A stretch of DNA of 64,000 bases from Psychrobacter sp. APC 3426 (GTDB lineage: Bacteria; Pseudomonadota; Gammaproteobacteria; Pseudomonadales; Moraxellaceae), in the NCBI RefSeq assembly GCF_030408035.1, contig NZ_JASDCF010000009.1, positions 1-64,000 of the forward strand, given 5' to 3'. Below are positions 1 to 8,277 of the stretch, in pieces (position 1 is the stretch's first letter; each line of letters opens with the position of its first letter). The translations under genes and the position numbers were made by a program. A model generated the notes under the pieces. It was not told the origin of the DNA and did not search any database. It saw only the letters and a program-made list of their open reading frames with translations.

Positions 1-62
1 TTTAATGGGGGTTGCAGTTTGCTGAGTATGGCTTGTTTACGATCGTCACTATATCTTGGCAT
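1..62 (-). CDS. Transposase OrfA, N-terminal fragment cut by window edge
   Basis: An ATG at position 62 reads leftward off the window edge as MPRYSDDRKQAILSKLQPPL. This resembles the start of HTH-type OrfA proteins of IS3-like elements, in which a short basic N-terminus precedes a helix-turn-helix. Only about 20 residues are visible, so the family call rests on similarity of the opening residues. It lies 66 bases outside the IS5-type element and is therefore a separate mobile element. Confidence 0.45.
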   Translation of the reverse strand, partial: MPRYSDDRKQAILSKLQPPL

Positions 63-127
63 GATTGGTCCTTGTGCCCCCCATTTGGATTAATATTTAG
101 GGGTGACAACTATCCTGCCATAGGGGG

Positions 128-950
128 AGGGTGTGTTGACAATTACCGTAAATGGATAATCGTCGCTGCTAAATAGATATTAGCAGCAAACGACTCATCC
201 GTTTTTTCAGCACGCATGGCCATTTTCTTGAAATCTTTCAGCTTACAGAAGAAGTTCTTGATTAAATGACGCCACTTGTACATTTCTTTATCGAAATCTC
301 GTTGCTTTAAACGCTCGTTGCTTTAAACGAGAGCGTTTAGGGGGTATGACCGCTTTGCTACCACGCTCTTTTCAGTCTAGCAGTAGCCAATCCGTGTCAA
401 AGGCTCTATCAGCAAGCAATGCATCAAACTCTTTGTCTTTCATTAAAGGGTTAACGCCAGCCATGTCATGCTGTTGTCCTTTCAATAAAGTAAAATCAAC
501 AAGGTTGCCTCATGCATCAACCATTGCCATGATTTTAGTGGTCATACCGCCTCTTGATTTGTCAATTTCCTGATGACAAGCCCCCCTTTTGCGCCTTGTC
601 CATGACGATGTACCTTAACAATAGTGCCATCAATCTTGGCATACTCTAAATCTGAGTCATTCAGAGCATTAAATAGCTTGCTGAATCTATCGCTTTTTAC
701 CCATCGACGGTAGCGCTTATAAACACTGTTCCAGTTACCAAATTCAGGGGGTAAATCTCGCCACGGACTACCTGTTCGGACAATCCATAGAACAGCTTCG
801 ATAAATAGTCGATTATTTACGGCTGTTCTACCAACATCGGTCTCTTTACCTGCACAATACGGTTCTATCTTTGCCCACTGGGCATCACTTAGTGTTAATC
901 TTGTCATAACAATATGATTATCAATTATTCTCTATATGTCAACACACCCT
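128..950 (-). mobile_element. IS5-family-like insertion sequence, degenerate
   Basis: Perfect 14-base terminal inverted repeats AGGGTGTGTTGACA lie at 128-141 and, inverted, at 937-950. They enclose about 823 bp with one broken transposase gene on the minus strand. Size, repeat sequence and protein match the IS5 family (IS427-like group). I see no clear target-site duplication in the flanks. The element is probably immobile unless helped in trans. Confidence 0.8.
143..907 (-). pseudogene. IS5-type DDE transposase, broken
   Basis: The first 121 codons (907 down to 542) are intact and give the IS5/IS427 N-terminus, including WRDLPPEFGNWNSVYKRYRR and the DG of the catalytic core (KIDGTIVKVHRHGQGAKGG). 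At a run of six G (about 581-586) the conserved reading shifts one base to a frame giving DKSRGGMTTKIMAMVDA. Two-ORF IS427 elements can fuse their products by frameshifting at such a site. The second part is then truly damaged: in-frame TGA codons follow MVDA and WLLLD, and a 16-bp tandem duplication (CGTTTAAAGCAACGAG) breaks the frame near 301-330. The tail ending FAANIYLAATIIHLR is still recognisable. Confidence 0.8.
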
Positions 951-1004
951 AAAATATCTTTATTTCAACCACATATAAATAAAGCCAGCTAGCAGCTAGC
1001 TTTT

Positions 1005-1136
1005 TTGATACCTTGAACTGAATACTTGTCCCTTACTGTTAAGTATCAGTAGATAGCAGCCATAACTATTTAGACTTTTAGAGAGTATCAATACTATTAA
1101 TTTGATACTATTTTGATACTCTAAATTTATTGATAC
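1005..1136. repeat. Cluster of TTGATAC heptamers in a gene-free stretch
   Basis: The 305 bases between the IS5 element and the tRNA fragment contain no credible gene. They hold TTGATAC at 1005-1011, 1102-1108, 1113-1119 and 1130-1136, and its complement GTATCAA at 1085-1091. The central pair forms the inverted arrangement GAGTATCAA...TTGATACTC. Clustered direct and inverted short repeats beside an attachment site resemble arm-type integrase or regulator sites, but no protein partner is visible. Confidence 0.45.
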
Positions 1137-1255
1137 GCATATCTACTTGTTGATAGGTATATTTATCTTTTAATCCCATCCTTTAATGGGAAAGGCTTTC
1201 AGACAATAATTGCAGCTAATTATCGCCATCCATTGTGTATTGTTGTTGTAAAAAC

Positions 1256-1305
1256 AAGGACTCATAATCCTTTGGTCGTAGGTTCAAGTCCTACTGGGCC
1301 CACCA
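1256..1305 (+). other. 3' half of a CAT-anticodon tRNA; probable attachment-site remnant
   Basis: The sequence runs from the anticodon arm (AGGACTCATAATCCTT) through a normal T-arm (GTAGGTTCAAGTCCTAC) to acceptor strand TGGGCCC, A and CCA. No matching 5' acceptor or D-arm exists upstream; the preceding bases (gttgttgtaaaaaca) do not pair. CAT could be elongator Met or the lysidine-modified Ile2 tRNA. Integrases that target tRNA genes leave exactly this: a 3' fragment at the far end of the inserted element. The element would therefore extend left of the window, and the chromosomal backbone resumes at about 1306. Confidence 0.75.
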
Positions 1306-1310
1306 AATTC

Positions 1311-1346
1311 AAACCCCTTTAAATCTGTAGATTTAAAGGGGTTTTT
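1311..1346 (+). terminator. Rho-independent terminator after tRNA fragment
   Basis: The inverted repeat AAACCCCTTTAAATC / GATTTAAAGGGGTTT is followed by a T-run. It was probably the terminator of the original tRNA gene, which supports the view that backbone sequence starts here. Confidence 0.8.
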
Positions 1347-1448
1347 TATTGTCTGAAATAAAAATAATGGGTTAATTAGGGTTTGAACTAGTTATCTAGG
1401 ACAGTCCCCTATTGGTTTTAAATAACTTATGACTGTAAAATATTACCA

Positions 1449-2513
1449 CTATAATAATTGCCACCCAGGCGTTGAATTATAGTCATCTTGATGAGCAAAT
1501 AAAGGATGTGCTTTTGCCTCATCTAAGGTTAGCACTGGTGTGACGCAAACATCAGTGGATTCAAAAACCTGCTGCCAATGAGCAAGATCATGGCTGGCAA
1601 AGTTATCAGCTATCACTTGTGCTGCCTCTTGACTGTCCTTGGTATTAGGCATGACCCCCATTTGCCAATGCTTAGTCTTAAGCTCAGGCAATTCTAATAC
1701 CTCACATAATCCTTGCCAGAACTTTAACTCTAAAGAGCCGACCGCTATATGACGACCATCCGCGGTTTTATACAACCGATAACAAGGCAATAAACCACCT
1801 AAGAAATCATGTTGCGGCTTTGGTTTTTTGCCAGAAAAGCTCGCCACCAGTTTCCCAGTCGCCTTAGGCATGACCAGATGCTGATACAAGCTGTGAGTCA
1901 TACTGACGGCAACGTGGCGACCTTTTCCCGTGCGCTGTGCTGAAAACACAGCGGCCAAAAGAGCAATCACAGCTGTGTCACTGCCGCCTGCCAAGTCTGC
2001 AAACTGGATATTAGGCACTGCCTGATCGCCATTTGCCGTCTTGAGCTGGTCAAGCACGCCACTCATCGCCATAAAATTGATATCATGACCCGCTTTATCC
2101 GCCCAGTCATGAGTGATGACGTCGCTATCAGCTACGCCATAGCCAGTAATCGATACTATGACCAGCTTTGGATTAATGGCATGCAAAGTCTTAGCGTCCA
2201 GTCCCATACCCTCAAGGACACCGGGGCGGAAACTATCGAGCATCACATCGCTATCTTTAAGATGCGCTTTGATAGCTTCAATACCTGCTGGATCACGGAA
2301 ATCAACTTTTTGAGTCTCTTTACCATGGTTCAATGCGGTAAACAGCTCGCCAAAAGCGCGGGCTGGATCGCCATTAAGCGGTTCAATCTTAATAATATCC
2401 GCGCCCAAATCTGCAAGCAGCCTAGTGGCAAAAGGCCCTGGTAGGTTGCGCGTCAAATCAACGACGCGTAACCCCTGCAGGCAGTCTTTCATAGCATCAG
2501 CTTGATTAACCAT
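1449..2513 (-). CDS. CaiB/BaiF family CoA transferase
   Basis: A 354-residue class III CoA transferase that moves CoA between acyl-CoA and a free acid. The N-terminus LRVVDLTRNLPGPFATRLLA and the following LGADIIKIEP are family hallmarks. AYGxGD-type catalytic details are less clear, but the DLAGGSDTAVIALLAAVFSA helix and GRHVAVSMTHSLYQH match the family, which activates or racemises branched and aromatic acyl-CoAs (for example AMACR or CaiB). The ATG overlaps the stop of the upstream FadB-type gene by 8 bases, so the two are translationally coupled. It is the last gene of the fatty-acid operon. The exact substrate is unknown; an alpha-methylacyl-CoA racemase role is possible. Confidence 0.85.
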   Translation of the reverse strand: MVNQADAMKDCLQGLRVVDLTRNLPGPFATRLLADLGADIIKIEPLNGDPARAFGELFTALNHGKETQKVDFRDPAGIEAIKAHLKDSDVMLDSFRPGVLEGMGLDAKTLHAINPKLVIVSITGYGVADSDVITHDWADKAGHDINFMAMSGVLDQLKTANGDQAVPNIQFADLAGGSDTAVIALLAAVFSAQRTGKGRHVAVSMTHSLYQHLVMPKATGKLVASFSGKKPKPQHDFLGGLLPCYRLYKTADGRHIAVGSLELKFWQGLCEVLELPELKTKHWQMGVMPNTKDSQEAAQVIADNFASHDLAHWQQVFESTDVCVTPVLTLDEAKAHPLFAHQDDYNSTPGWQLL

Positions 2514-4677
2514 CTACAAACTCCTCGCCTTTCTCGGCCATTTCCACTAATATTTGAGCAGGTGCAAAACGCTCACCGTATTTGCTCGCAAGCTCTCGAC
2601 TACGCTCTACAAATTTGTCGACACCTACTGAGTTGATGAACTGTAATGTACCACCTTGGTTTGGCGCAAAACCCCAACCGAAGATAGAGCCGACGTTGGC
2701 ATCAGCCACCGTACGAACCACGTTTTCCTCGAAACACTTCGCGGTCTCATTGGCTTGCACATATAGCAAACGGTCTACCAAGTCTTGCTGAGACGGTTGC
2801 TCATCTGTCGTTGGGTACAGTTCAGTGAGCTCAGGCCATAGATGCTTTTCACCAACCTCAAAATAATCATAGAAGCCTTTAGCAACTTTTTTACCTTCAC
2901 GGCCAAGTTCTTTGACCATTTTCTCGACCACTGGCATGGCAGGATGCGGAGTAAAGGTTTTACCTTCTGTTTCCAATGCCTTTTTAGTTTGCTCCATCAC
3001 GTGTAGTGACAGACTTAATGACACTTCATCTTGTAGTGCGAGTGGCGGCATTGGCATACCAGACTTCATACCAGCAACTTCAATACTACGAGGATGAATA
3101 CCCTCGCCTAGCATAGCGATACCTTCTGATACGTAAGTACCAAAGACGCGAGAGGTGTAGAAGCCGCGGCTGTCATTGACAACAATTGGCGTTTTAGCAA
3201 TTTGACCAACATAATCAAAGCCTTTGGCTAGCGTTGCATCGTCCGTTTCTTCACCCACGATAATCTCAACCAACGGCATCTTATCTACTGGAGAGAAGAA
3301 ATGTAGACCGATGAACTGGTTTGGACGCTTGCTGGCTTTGGCAAGCTCAGTGATAGGCAAGGTTGAGGTATTAGAAGCATAAACGGCAGTCTCTTGAATA
3401 ACGGCTTCAGATTTACGTGTACATTCTGCTTTAATATCTACATCTTCAAAGACGGCTTCGATGATTAAATCACAGCCTTCTAAGTCATCATAAGACGTTG
3501 TGGTTTTAATAAGATTTAATAATGCTTGTTTTTTCTCTTCCGTTGAACGACCACGGCTGATAGCCTTGTCTAGCAGCTTAGTGGAATAGTTTTTGCCTTT
3601 TTCGGCACCTTCGATAGCCGTATCGAGCAATACCACTTCCATACCTGCCTTGGCTGAAACGTAAGCGATACCAGCGCCCATCATACCGGCACCAAGAATA
3701 CCGACTTTGCTCACCTTGGAGCGCTCAAACCCTGCTGGGCGTGACTGACCTTTTTTAATGCTATTTAGCTGCGTCCAAAGGGTATTGATCATGTTTTTGG
3801 ACACATCTGATAGCGCACAGGCGACAAAAAAGCGCGACTCAATTTTAAGTCCGTTGTCGATATCGGTTAAGCAGCCCTCAAACACACTAGACAAGATATG
3901 GGTGATTGCTGGATAGTTACCGTGCGACTTTTGATTGGCCATCGCTGGGGCAATTGAAAATACTTGCACCACTTTCGGATGCTTGCTGTCGCCACCTGGA
4001 ATTTTAAAACCTTTTTTGTCCCAAGGCTGTTGAGCTTTTGGATTTTCATTGATCCACGCTTTTGCCTTACTGATAAGCTCATCATTGTTATGAGCAACGT
4101 CATCGATAAGACCAATTTCTAGCGCTTGCTGTGGGCGAAGCTCTTTACCTTGCGTCATCAGCTCAAGTGCTTGTTGAATACCAACCAAACGTGGCAGACG
4201 CTGAGTACCACCGCCGCCAGGTAATAGACCTATTTTTACTTCAGGCAAACCAAGTTTGGTTTTTGGCGAGTCAGTCGCGATACGATAATGACAGGCTAAA
4301 GTAAGCTCAAGGCCGCCGCCAAGCGCTGTACCTGTAATGGCAGCAACAACTGGTTTACCTGAAGTTTCAAGTTTACGCAGACTGGCTTTTAAATCTTCAG
4401 CCAAATCAAATATTTCTTTGGCCGTTTCTATAGTGGCCAGTTGGTCAATATCTGCGCCGACCACAAAGGTTGATTTGCCAGACGTTAGGATCAGACCTTT
4501 TGCTTCTTCATCGTTGACAAAAGCATCAGTCAATTTGGCAAAGGCATCATTAAAACCATCGCCGATGACATTCATCTTGCGGTTTGCTTGATCGATAGTG
4601 ACCGTGATAATACCGTTATCGGTTTCGGCGGAAAAATTATTCAATGCATTGATGGTATCTACGATTTTAGTGCTCAT
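2506..4677 (-). CDS. Bifunctional enoyl-CoA hydratase / 3-hydroxyacyl-CoA dehydrogenase (FadB/FadJ type)
   Basis: A 723-residue trifunctional-type enzyme for the middle steps of beta-oxidation. The N-terminal crotonase domain contains TGTALGGGLELTLACHYRIA and LPGGGGTQRLPR, which carries the hydratase glutamates and oxyanion hole. From about residue 325 the NAD-binding domain shows GILGAGMMGAGIAYVSAKAG, then FIGLHFFSPVDKMPLVEII, the dehydrogenase core. The C-terminal HCDH domains end with GWGFAPNQGGTLQFI. An AAGGA ribosome site precedes the ATG. It lies 77 bases after the thiolase gene and overlaps the CoA-transferase gene. It could be FadB- or FadJ-like; the next-door thiolase would be its complex or pathway partner. 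Confidence 0.93.
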   Translation of the reverse strand: MSTKIVDTINALNNFSAETDNGIITVTIDQANRKMNVIGDGFNDAFAKLTDAFVNDEEAKGLILTSGKSTFVVGADIDQLATIETAKEIFDLAEDLKASLRKLETSGKPVVAAITGTALGGGLELTLACHYRIATDSPKTKLGLPEVKIGLLPGGGGTQRLPRLVGIQQALELMTQGKELRPQQALEIGLIDDVAHNNDELISKAKAWINENPKAQQPWDKKGFKIPGGDSKHPKVVQVFSIAPAMANQKSHGNYPAITHILSSVFEGCLTDIDNGLKIESRFFVACALSDVSKNMINTLWTQLNSIKKGQSRPAGFERSKVSKVGILGAGMMGAGIAYVSAKAGMEVVLLDTAIEGAEKGKNYSTKLLDKAISRGRSTEEKKQALLNLIKTTTSYDDLEGCDLIIEAVFEDVDIKAECTRKSEAVIQETAVYASNTSTLPITELAKASKRPNQFIGLHFFSPVDKMPLVEIIVGEETDDATLAKGFDYVGQIAKTPIVVNDSRGFYTSRVFGTYVSEGIAMLGEGIHPRSIEVAGMKSGMPMPPLALQDEVSLSLSLHVMEQTKKALETEGKTFTPHPAMPVVEKMVKELGREGKKVAKGFYDYFEVGEKHLWPELTELYPTTDEQPSQQDLVDRLLYVQANETAKCFEENVVRTVADANVGSIFGWGFAPNQGGTLQFINSVGVDKFVERSRELASKYGERFAPAQILVEMAEKGEEFVDG

Positions 4678-4754
4678 ATTCAGTCCTTCTTAATTTATTA
4701 TGCTGTACGATTGGTCATCGAACACCGCTATTTATAAATGTTTTATCAACGTTT

Positions 4755-5963
4755 TTATACACGTTCGATGATAGTCGCAATACCCATACCACCGCCGACA
4801 CACAATGTAATCATCGCAGTCTTCAGGTCGCGGCGCTCAAGCTCATCAAGCACAGTCGTCATCAACATCGCGCCCGTGGCGCCAAGAGGGTGACCCATCG
4901 CAATAGCACCACCATTGACATTGACTTTATCTAATGAAATACCAAAGTCGCTAGCGGTGTTCATTGGGACAGCAGCAAAGGCTTCGTTGATCTCCCAAAG
5001 GTCAATATCAGCAGCCGTCATACCCGCTTTATCTAAGGCTTTTTGGCAGGCAGGTGTCGGACCGGTCAGCATAATGGCAGGCTCGGAGCCGATGACCGCT
5101 GCCATGGTAATTTTGGCACGGGGTTTAAGGCCAGATTTTTGACCGGCATCCGCACTACCGACGAGACAGATTGCCGCACCATCAACGATACCCGATGAGT
5201 TACCAGCGTGATGCACATGGTTGACTTTTTCAATCGTGGTGTATTTGTCTAGTATCACGCTATTAAAACCCATTTTTCCTGGCATCATAAATGATGGTTT
5301 TAGACCAGCTAAAGTCTCTACAGAAGTGTTTGGACGAATGGTTTCATCTTTGTCTAATAGCAATAAACCATTTAAATCTTTGACAGGCACCACTGATTTA
5401 TCGTAGTAGCCTTTTTCCCAAGCTACGGCGGCTCTTCTATGTGACTCTGTAGCAAACTCGTCAACATCTTTACGACTAAAGCCTTTTAAGGTTGCAATAG
5501 TATCAGCGCCAACGCCTTGTGGGACAAAGCTAGTCGCATTATTGACTCGTGGATCCATGTACCAAGCACCGCCATCAGAACCCATAGGAACGCGGCTCAT
5601 CGATTCAACGCCCCCAGCCACAACCATCTCTTCCATACCGGACATCACTTTGGCAGCAGCTAAATTGATAGACTCAAGACCAGAGGCGCAGTAGCGTGAT
5701 AAGGTCACACCTGCGACACTTTGATCCCAGCCAGCATCAATAACAGCAATACGCGCAATATCAGAACCTTGCTCACCGACTGGCGTCACACAACCAAGCA
5801 CGACATCGTCGATGAGGCTAGTATCTAAGTTATGGCGCTGCTGCATCTCTTTGAGTAGGGTGCGTGTCAACCAAATCGGCGATGCTTGATGCAAAGCGCC
5901 ATCCTTTTTTCCTTTACCACGTGGGGTACGGATAGCATCATAGATATAAGCAGTCTGGGTCAT
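4755..5963 (-). CDS. Acetyl-CoA C-acyltransferase (thiolase)
   Basis: A 402-residue thiolase that cleaves 3-ketoacyl-CoA in the last step of beta-oxidation. The nucleophilic cysteine is in [18 protein letters not shown] (about Cys92). The other signatures are [12 protein letters not shown], the His of [20 protein letters not shown] and the second catalytic cysteine in CVGGGMG near the C-terminus. Length is typical (390-400). It follows the acyl-CoA dehydrogenase by 82 bases on the same strand and precedes the FadB-type gene, in a standard fatty-acid degradation order. A ribosome site (aaaggg) is present upstream of the ATG. Confidence 0.93.
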   Translation of the reverse strand: MTQTAYIYDAIRTPRGKGKKDGALHQASPIWLTRTLLKEMQQRHNLDTSLIDDVVLGCVTPVGEQGSDIARIAVIDAGWDQSVAGVTLSRYCASGLESINLAAAKVMSGMEEMVVAGGVESMSRVPMGSDGGAWYMDPRVNNATSFVPQGVGADTIATLKGFSRKDVDEFATESHRRAAVAWEKGYYDKSVVPVKDLNGLLLLDKDETIRPNTSVETLAGLKPSFMMPGKMGFNSVILDKYTTIEKVNHVHHAGNSSGIVDGAAICLVGSADAGQKSGLKPRAKITMAAVIGSEPAIMLTGPTPACQKALDKAGMTAADIDLWEINEAFAAVPMNTASDFGISLDKVNVNGGAIAMGHPLGATGAMLMTTVLDELERRDLKTAMITLCVGGGMGIATIIERV

Positions 5964-6045
5964 AATAAATCCCTTTAATATTTAATTGGACATATGATAA
6001 ATAATGAAGTTTTGAGAAGAGCATACTCTTCTCAATCATAAGCTA

Positions 6046-7197
6046 TTACATAAAGCGTGAAGCCAGCTCTTTCATGATCTCATTGGTGCCACCGTAGATT
6101 TTTTGGACGCGAGCATCAGCATACATACGAGCGATTGGATATTCTGACATATAACCGTAACCGCCAAATAACTGTAAGCACTCATCCATCGTTTTGCACT
6201 GTTTTTCCGTCACCCAGTACTTAATCAGCGAGGCTTGCGGTGCGGTTAACTTACCCGCAATCATCGCTTCAACAGCAGAGTCACACAATGCTTTTACCGC
6301 TAGGTAATCCGCTTGAACTTCAGCGAGCTTAAAGCGCGTGTTTTGGAACTTCCAAATCGATTTCCCAAAGGCTTCACGCTCTTTTACGTATTCAAGCGTA
6401 AGCTCTAACGCTAGCTTGATAGCGCCACAACCGCTTAGCGCAATAATCAAGCGCTCTTGTGGCAACTCTTGCATCATTTGGATAAAACCAAGACCCTCTA
6501 TACCGCCCAATACATTTTTCTGTGGGACACGAACATTACTGAAGAATAGCTCTGAGGTATCTTGAGCAGATAGACCCGTCTTTTTAAGGTTACGGCCACG
6601 GGAGAAACCCTCTAGACCGTCCGTTTCAACAATGATAAGAGAAACACCCTGTGCACCCTGTTCGCGGTCCGTTTTACAGGCCAATACAATCAGATTGGCG
6701 TGCTGACCATTGGTGATGAATGTTTTTGAACCGTTGATAATATAGTCATCGCCATCTTTAACCGCATAGGTTTTAATTGCCTGTAAGTCAGAACCAGTCG
6801 TTGGCTCAGTCATCGCGATAGCACCAACAGATTCGCCCGTGGACAGTTTAAGCAACAATGATTTTTTCTGATCTTCAGTGCCGTGCTTTAAAATATATGG
6901 CGCCACAATACCTGAGTGAACCATACCACCAAAACCAGCTTGGTTAGCCTGTGCTTGCGCTAACAAAATAGCTGCTTCGTGGCCGAAATCACCACCGCCA
7001 CCACCGTACTCTTCAGGCATTGATGCACATAAAAAACCCATATCACCTGCCTCTTTCCAAGCTTCACGATCAATCATACCGTTTTCACGCCACTGCTCGT
7101 CTTTCTCTTCCCAGCTTTTAAACATCTTCAAAGCACTGTCATATACCATGCTATGTTCTTCGGTCATCCAGTTCGAGGTAAAGGCTTCAATACTCAT
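6046..7197 (-). CDS. Acyl-CoA dehydrogenase
   Basis: A flavoprotein catalysing alpha,beta-dehydrogenation of acyl-CoA; first enzyme of the operon. FAD/substrate motifs AMTEPTTGSDLQAIKT and QLFGGYGYMSEYPIARMYAD are present. The usual YEGT catalytic-glutamate motif of medium/short-chain enzymes reads YGGT here. A glutamate in LPQERLIIA, the position used by isovaleryl- and long-chain-type enzymes, probably serves as base. The ATG at 7197 is preferred because AAGGA sits 8 bases upstream; the in-frame ATG at 7206 abuts that site. The gene diverges from the TetR regulator and is downstream of paired palindromes. Confidence 0.92.
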   Translation of the reverse strand: MSIEAFTSNWMTEEHSMVYDSALKMFKSWEEKDEQWRENGMIDREAWKEAGDMGFLCASMPEEYGGGGGDFGHEAAILLAQAQANQAGFGGMVHSGIVAPYILKHGTEDQKKSLLLKLSTGESVGAIAMTEPTTGSDLQAIKTYAVKDGDDYIINGSKTFITNGQHANLIVLACKTDREQGAQGVSLIIVETDGLEGFSRGRNLKKTGLSAQDTSELFFSNVRVPQKNVLGGIEGLGFIQMMQELPQERLIIALSGCGAIKLALELTLEYVKEREAFGKSIWKFQNTRFKLAEVQADYLAVKALCDSAVEAMIAGKLTAPQASLIKYWVTEKQCKTMDECLQLFGGYGYMSEYPIARMYADARVQKIYGGTNEIMKELASRFM

Positions 7198-7282
7198 GCT
7201 ATTCATCCTTGATATAAATTAGAATACGATTAAATTGACGGTGTTAGAATTAGAGCTTCATAAAGTACAATAACCAATTTAT

Positions 7283-7298
7283 GGTAATATAAATTACC
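7283..7298. promoter_or_regulatory. Palindromic operator 1 (GGTAAT-N4-ATTACC)
   Basis: GGTAATATAAATTACC is a perfect 6+4+6 inverted repeat in the divergent promoter region between the acyl-CoA dehydrogenase and tetR genes. The same half-sites recur at 7393. TetR-family proteins bind such short palindromes as dimers, so autoregulation and control of the fatty-acid operon are inferred. Confidence 0.75.
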
Positions 7299-7392
7299 CT
7301 TTATATTGAAGCTCTAAACATATAAAAAATAATAACTCATGACGAATATACTAGATTAACCAAAAGCTTTGTTCAATAAATTTATATAAAAT

Positions 7393-7408
7393 GGTAATAC
7401 CCATTACC
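7393..7408. promoter_or_regulatory. Palindromic operator 2 (GGTAAT-N4-ATTACC)
   Basis: GGTAATACCCATTACC repeats operator 1 with a different spacer, 110 bases away and 66 bases before the tetR start. Identical arms with unrelated spacers argue for a conserved binding site rather than chance. Confidence 0.75.
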
Positions 7409-7473
7409 TAATCTATCTTTCATCAATCAGATAAATATATTTACTTTATCTCAATCAAAATATATAGGAGTAA

Positions 7474-8124
7474 ATGATAATGGTCAGCTCAAAAGATAAA
7501 ACGGTGACGCCTCAGCAATTGGCACCGCTGTCGGATATGCGCCCCGCCACCTTGGATAAGATTGAAAAAGCGGTTCGTAAAGTGTTCGCAGGTTTCGATC
7601 CTAGTGAAGTAACGATGGTGCAAATTGCCAAGTCTGCCAATGTCTCATTGCAAACTCTTTATAAATACTTTGGTGACAAACAAACCTTGTTTAATACCAT
7701 TATGGATATCGTGCTTGGTAGATTGGCGGCACGGATCATGGATCACTTACAAGGTATTGATAGCGTCAAAGATCGCCTGCGAAAGACGCTTTGGGTATGT
7801 TTTGATTTTGTAGATAGCCATCCAGATGCGGTGATGGTGCTATCCTCGATATCGGTATCACGTATTCGCAGCATCGCTATCTATGAAAATAAAGAGCTGA
7901 TTGGTGCCTTTTTGGATGTATTAGAAGATGGACAAAAACGTGGCGTATTGAACGACAGCGTACCGCTATATATTCTATTCGATGTGTTTATGGGATTTCT
8001 TAGCAGGCTAGGTCTAATGCACATCATGCGTCAGACTAACACCCCAATAAATGATGATTTTGACGCCCTATTTATTATTTTATGGCGGGCAATATCTAAG
8101 CCTGAGATAGAGAGACTTCAATGA
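7474..8124 (+). CDS. TetR/AcrR family transcriptional regulator
   Basis: 216 residues. The N-terminal helix-turn-helix reads VTMVQIAKSANVSLQTLYKYFGDKQTLF (about residues 49-76), the canonical TetR pattern ending in YKYFGDK. The C-terminal two thirds would be the ligand-binding and dimer domain. It is divergent from the beta-oxidation operon, so it probably represses that operon and itself, with an acyl-CoA or fatty acid as inducer. This follows from context and the two shared palindromes. An ATG at 7480 (MVSSKD) is an alternative start. Confidence 0.9.
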   Translation: MIMVSSKDKTVTPQQLAPLSDMRPATLDKIEKAVRKVFAGFDPSEVTMVQIAKSANVSLQTLYKYFGDKQTLFNTIMDIVLGRLAARIMDHLQGIDSVKDRLRKTLWVCFDFVDSHPDAVMVLSSISVSRIRSIAIYENKELIGAFLDVLEDGQKRGVLNDSVPLYILFDVFMGFLSRLGLMHIMRQTNTPINDDFDALFIILWRAISKPEIERLQ

Positions 8125-8199
8125 TAGGTGGTGTACCAGAAAGTATGCTGAGAAACCACAGGAGGGGTGAATGTCTTTCGGTCCACGGCATAAAAATAC

Positions 8200-8227
8200 C
8201 CCATAAGTTGTGTCCAACTTATGGGGT
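8200..8227 (+). terminator. Terminator-like hairpin between convergent tetR and malic enzyme genes
   Basis: CCCCATAAGTTG and CAACTTATGGGG form a perfect 12-bp stem with a TGTC loop. It has A-rich sequence on the left and T/C on the right, so it could serve either strand. Confidence 0.75.
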
Positions 8228-8277
8228 TCAGTTACTGTAAGCGTAGCACTGGGCTTGTCTATATCTAACTTATAAAA

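Noticed and set aside
346-573. 75-codon plus-strand frame
   Set aside because: It is the antisense of the broken IS5 transposase and has no ribosome site.
2085-2444. 119-codon frame opposite the CoA transferase gene
   Set aside because: Antisense shadow; the minus-strand gene has full family motifs.
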